From assembly GCA_963678585.2 (NCBI GenBank), contig CAXXGA010000002.1, forward strand, positions 124,001 through 188,000: 64,000 nucleotides of DNA, read 5' to 3'. Origin of the DNA: Breoghania sp963678585 (GTDB lineage: Bacteria > Pseudomonadota > Alphaproteobacteria > Rhizobiales > Stappiaceae). The notes under the pieces are model-generated. The model searched no databases. It was not told the DNA's origin and was given only the letters and a program-made list of their open reading frames with translations. Below are positions 60,994 through 64,000 of the stretch, piece by piece. Position numbers and translations under genes: made by a program. How positions within the stretch are numbered: position 1 is the stretch's first letter; every line of letters begins with the position of its first letter.

Positions 60994-61443
60994 TCACTTC
61001 ACATGGATGGTGACGACGGTGCCTTTTTCCAGCAATCCCCGGGCATACATCTGATAGGTGCCCGGGCGAATGGGGACGAAAAAGAGCTCCGCTTCGCTCT
61101 CGTCTTCGAACTCCAGTTCGTAGATCGAGTTCGCCTTGATCTCCATGTCACCGGCCTCGATCTTACGCAGCCAGATGAAATCGAAGAACTCCGGTGCAAC
61201 GACCGCGTATTCCTGATAGCCCGACGCCTTGATCTTGAGCGAATAGGACTGGCCGGTGCGCAGGTGATATTCCTTCGGCGATACGTTGAAGCCGATCATG
61301 TCCGTGCCGAGAACCAGATCCTCCAGTTCCTCCGGCTGGGTGGCGAGATAACCGTCCGCCTGCGCTGAAGGGACGGCCAGAAGGCCGGCGGCTGCGAGGC
61401 CGAAAAGGGCTGCCTGAAATCTCTTTGCGGTCTTGCGCATCAT
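60994..61443 (-). CDS. Exported cupredoxin-like protein of the PQQ-associated operon
   Basis: A 149-residue exported protein (signal cleaved near AQADG). The mature part has FNVSPKEYHLRTGQSYSLKI, YAVVAPEFFDFIWLRKIEAG and IRPGTYQMYARGLLEKGTVV, an eight-stranded cupredoxin-like layout, but the classic Cys-His-Met copper ligands are not complete. It may be a structural or metal-free relative that assists the periplasmic alcohol-oxidation system. The ATG has GGGAGG upstream. Confidence 0.7.
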   Translation of the reverse strand: MMRKTAKRFQAALFGLAAAGLLAVPSAQADGYLATQPEELEDLVLGTDMIGFNVSPKEYHLRTGQSYSLKIKASGYQEYAVVAPEFFDFIWLRKIEAGDMEIKANSIYELEFEDESEAELFFVPIRPGTYQMYARGLLEKGTVVTIHVK

Positions 61444-61473
61444 GATTTGTTTCCTCCCGTTGAATGAATTCGA

Positions 61474-62466
61474 TCAGGGCTTGATCGCGACGCCCCACGG
61501 GAAGCTTCCCACGGGAATGGAGACGAGCGTTTTCTGGTCGGCGACGTCGATTACCGAAATGTCGTTGGAAACGCCGTTCGTTGCATAGAGCTGGCTCTCG
61601 TCGGGCGTGAAGGCGAGTTGCCAGACGCGCTGACCGACGAGCAGATAGTCCTCGACCTCGTAGGTTTTCGCGTCGATCACGGCGACCCGGTTGGCCGGTC
61701 CAAGCGCGACGAAGGCCTTGGTGCGATCGCTGGTGATGGCGACGCCGACCGGCTGAAGCGCTTCCTTCTGAAGCCCCGGCACCGAGAAGGAGATCTTGTG
61801 CTTGATCTCTTTGGTCTCCGCGTCGATGACGGAAACCGTTCCGCCGATCTCCGAACTCACCCACACTTCCGCGCCGTCGGCGGTGAATTGGGCATAGCGC
61901 GGGCGCTGATCGACCAGCACATTGGCGACGATCTCGAAGCTCTCCGCATCGATGAAATGCGCCATGTTGGTGGTCTCGGAGGTGTTGACGATGATCTTGC
62001 CGTCCGGGCTGACGCCCATGCCTTCCGGCTCCACGCCGACCTGAACCTCGTTCAGCACATCGCCGGTTTCCAGATCGATCACCGTGACGAGATTGTCGTC
62101 CTCATTGGCCACGTAGAGCCGCTTGCCGTCGGGCGCGATGGTCATGAGTTCCGGATCTGGGCCGGAGGGAAGCGTGCCGATCATCTCAAGGCTTTCCGTG
62201 TCCAGCACCTCGATATGATCGGAGTCGCTGGCGCAGATATAGAGATGGCGGTTGTCCTTGCTGAGAGCGATGCCGCGCGGGCGCTCGCCTACGGGAATGG
62301 TGTTTGTCACCTTGCGCGTGGCGGCGTCGATGACGGTGATCGAATTGCCTTTTTCGTTGGAAACGAAGACGGTCTGGCCTTGCGCCACGGGGGTGAAGGC
62401 AAGCGCACCGGCAAGGGCTGCAGCGGCAGGCATGAGCGAGGTGCAAGTTTTCGCTAAGTCGGACAT
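61474..62466 (-). CDS. YVTN-type beta-propeller, PQQ-dependent catabolism-associated
   Basis: A 330-residue exported seven-bladed propeller. The repeat core recurs along the chain: NSITVIDAATRKVTNTIPVG, SDHIEVLDTESLEMIGTLPS, DNLVTVIDLETGDVLNEVQV, GTVSVIDAETKEIKHKISFS and NDISVIDVADQKTLVSIPVG. A signal peptide (AAAALAGALAFTPVAQG) precedes. It matches the known group of propellers that accompany PQQ-dependent alcohol dehydrogenases and ABC transporters. It lies 25 bp downstream of the binding-protein gene. Confidence 0.92.
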   Translation of the reverse strand: MSDLAKTCTSLMPAAAALAGALAFTPVAQGQTVFVSNEKGNSITVIDAATRKVTNTIPVGERPRGIALSKDNRHLYICASDSDHIEVLDTESLEMIGTLPSGPDPELMTIAPDGKRLYVANEDDNLVTVIDLETGDVLNEVQVGVEPEGMGVSPDGKIIVNTSETTNMAHFIDAESFEIVANVLVDQRPRYAQFTADGAEVWVSSEIGGTVSVIDAETKEIKHKISFSVPGLQKEALQPVGVAITSDRTKAFVALGPANRVAVIDAKTYEVEDYLLVGQRVWQLAFTPDESQLYATNGVSNDISVIDVADQKTLVSIPVGSFPWGVAIKP

Positions 62467-62491
62467 GCGGTCTCCGTTTTTGCTGGTCGGT

Positions 62492-63790
62492 CTATTGCAG
62501 GTTGCAGGCGGTCTCCGGCTGGTCGTAGCCGAGGCTGTCGAGCTTGTTGCGCTGGTGCAGGAAGCCCGGTTGCGGCGAGACGGACACCAGAACGCGCCTG
62601 TTGGTGAGGATCACCGGCTGGCGCATCTGCTGGTTCCATGTGCGAAAGGAAAGCCCCACGCCCTTGAAGCCGCCGAGCGCGAAATCGTCGGATCTGAGAT
62701 AGGCGCGCACGGCCGCCGGGTCGGTGGTGTCGGTGCGCGTCACCGCTTCGCCGATGGCGCGAACGGCAAGCCATGCGCCGTAATCGCGTTCCTCCATCCA
62801 GCGCCCGGCTTCCTTTGCAAAGCGGTTCTGGAACTGGGTGGAGCCCCATTGCTCCTGAACCCGGTGCCAGGACATGGGCGCAAGCCCCTGCGTGCCGGCC
62901 ACGGGGCGAGGGGCATAGGTGTTGAAGGCGAGATATTCGCCGAAGAGGTCGTTTTCATCCGAAACGACCAGCACGTCGTAATCGTCACCCGCGCCTTGCG
63001 TCGCGACAGGCATTTGCGTCTGCACCTGGATGTGGCCGGAATCGGTGCGCCGTGCGATGGGCGAATAGGCGTAAGCCTCGTCCGTCACGATTTCCGCGCC
63101 GAACTTGCGCGCCGATTGGCGGATCGCTTCGGCAAAGGCCGCGTCTCCCGGTCCCGTGCCGGAAAGAAGGAACACATCGGGCCAGCGCTTCCAGACCAGA
63201 AACTGCATCAGGGCATCGCTACGCTGGGCAAGCGACAGGGCGGTGTGAAAGACTTGGGGGAAGCAGGTGTCCGTGCGCAGGTCCGTCTCGCCCGCCCTCC
63301 CGTTGAAGATGAGCGTGCCTTCCGCTCCCTCCGCCCGCGCAATCGCCAGAAGATCGTCATGGATAAGATCGGCGATGAAATAGCGATGCCCGCCTGCAAT
63401 CTCGTTCTCGAATGCGGCAACGATATCCCCGTCGGCGGGCACCACCACTTCGCGCAAGGTGTAAGCGTGGTCGAGAAAACGCCCGGTGGTCTGGTTGTCC
63501 TTCAGCGCAAGCCGCGCGCCCCACACGCCGGGGTCTTCCACTTCCGGGTCCACGAAGGAAAGCGACAGCCGCGGCTTCTCCGCCCTCGTGAGATAGACCA
63601 TTTCCAGCGAGAGGCTTTCCGCGGCGAGGCTCACCCCGCCACCGGCCGGGCCGCCGATGAGAGCAGACATGCAGGCGAGGGCAAACAATGCGCATCTCGC
63701 CGCCCCAGCGAACCGGGTCGGCAGGGTGTCTGTCGCGATGCGCGCAAGGCTCCCTTGCGCGGCTGCAAGGCCACGTCGGATCGGCTTCAA
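62492..63790 (-). CDS. ABC substrate-binding protein of the PQQ-dependent alcohol dehydrogenase system
   Basis: A 432-residue exported protein of periplasmic-binding-protein type 1 fold (like branched-chain amino acid receptors), matching the set that travels with PQQ-dependent alcohol dehydrogenases. The N-terminus (ARCALFALACMSALIGGPAG) is the signal; then LEMVYLTRAEKPRLSLSFVD, DNQTTGRFLDHAYTLREVVV, PDVFLLSGTGPGDAAFAEAI and LRSDDFALGGFKGVGLSFRT. The TTG start is supported by a strong GGGAGGG ribosome site; no better ATG. It is the first gene of the visible operon. ATP-binding and permease partners are not in the window. Confidence 0.88.
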   Translation of the reverse strand: MKPIRRGLAAAQGSLARIATDTLPTRFAGAARCALFALACMSALIGGPAGGGVSLAAESLSLEMVYLTRAEKPRLSLSFVDPEVEDPGVWGARLALKDNQTTGRFLDHAYTLREVVVPADGDIVAAFENEIAGGHRYFIADLIHDDLLAIARAEGAEGTLIFNGRAGETDLRTDTCFPQVFHTALSLAQRSDALMQFLVWKRWPDVFLLSGTGPGDAAFAEAIRQSARKFGAEIVTDEAYAYSPIARRTDSGHIQVQTQMPVATQGAGDDYDVLVVSDENDLFGEYLAFNTYAPRPVAGTQGLAPMSWHRVQEQWGSTQFQNRFAKEAGRWMEERDYGAWLAVRAIGEAVTRTDTTDPAAVRAYLRSDDFALGGFKGVGLSFRTWNQQMRQPVILTNRRVLVSVSPQPGFLHQRNKLDSLGYDQPETACNLQ

Positions 63791-64000
63791 GAGATGTCCC
63801 TCCCGTACCCGTCGCCGGACTTCGCGCGCCCTGATTGCAGGCCGAACCTCTTGCCGGGTTCACATTTTCGTGGGCGCTTCTGACCGTGATCCGGTCTGTC
63901 TTCGGGTCGTTTAACAGTAATATGGCAAAAGCGCCGAGGCGGTCCCATAGGTCTTAAGTGCCATAAGTAGCGGGGAACGCTACGGCAGTTTTTGGCCTGG

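Overview
The window looks like a chromosome segment from a high-GC alphaproteobacterium, most likely of the order Hyphomicrobiales (Rhizobiales). The support is the core block murA - DUF2948 - hisD - UPF0262 - low-molecular-weight phosphatase - infA - maf - yacG, the UPF0262, DUF2948 and DUF1402 families, the P4-type integrase at tRNA-Phe and the PQQ-alcohol oxidation genes. I cannot name the genus.

Region 1 (1 to about 22,050) is a genomic island. A P4-type tyrosine integrase (20695-21879) sits beside the 3' end of tRNA-Phe (22053-22128), and everything to its left has island character: AT-rich genes, decayed IS5 and IS3 elements, an AlpA-type regulator and several conflict-type genes. These are the C-terminus of an SF1 helicase at the left edge, a Rad3/DinG-like helicase with a C-terminal PD-(D/E)xK nuclease (1473-3950), an AT-rich two-gene unit with a pentapeptide-repeat protein (5312-7193), an FRG-domain protein (12864-13805) and, divergent from it, a 1309-residue solitary STAND NTPase with a Cap4/DUF4297-like nuclease at its N-terminus (14205-18134). 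A LuxI/LuxR quorum-sensing pair with a perfect lux-box-like palindrome lies in the middle (9.6-11.4 kb). The left island boundary is outside the window.

Region 2 (22.1-34.2 kb) is core chromosome: tRNA-Phe, a FecR-domain surface protein with its probable Slam-type exporter, the yacG-to-murA block, and tRNA-Thr.

Region 3 (34.4-38 kb) is a periplasmic copper/cytochrome cluster: a DUF411 protein, two small Cys/His-rich exported proteins, a diheme cytochrome c, a cytochrome c' with a methionine-rich insert, and a small monoheme cytochrome. Region 4 (38.3-48.1 kb) is metabolic: a complete peptide-type ABC transporter operon, purU, a D-cysteine desulfhydrase-type enzyme, a SlyD-like isomerase and a phenylacetate-CoA ligase-type enzyme.

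Region 5 (48.2-51.8 kb) is a second accessory spot. An IS5-family element has jumped into a palindromic repeat, and next to it a lower-GC two-gene cassette (a ComEC-type metallo-beta-lactamase-fold protein translationally coupled to a four-helix membrane protein, 49643-51555) lies between a diverged duplicate of the 3' end of the neighbouring MetE-like gene and the intact gene itself. With the STAND nuclease, this is my best candidate for an undescribed system.

Region 6 (51.8-64 kb) holds the MetE-like enzyme, a DUF1402 protein, a two-component set (NarL-type regulator, hybrid kinase and FIST-domain sensor) and a six-gene operon tied to PQQ-dependent alcohol dehydrogenase systems: a substrate-binding protein, a YVTN beta-propeller and four small exported proteins. 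The kinase/FIST pair probably senses a signal that controls this respiratory metabolism.
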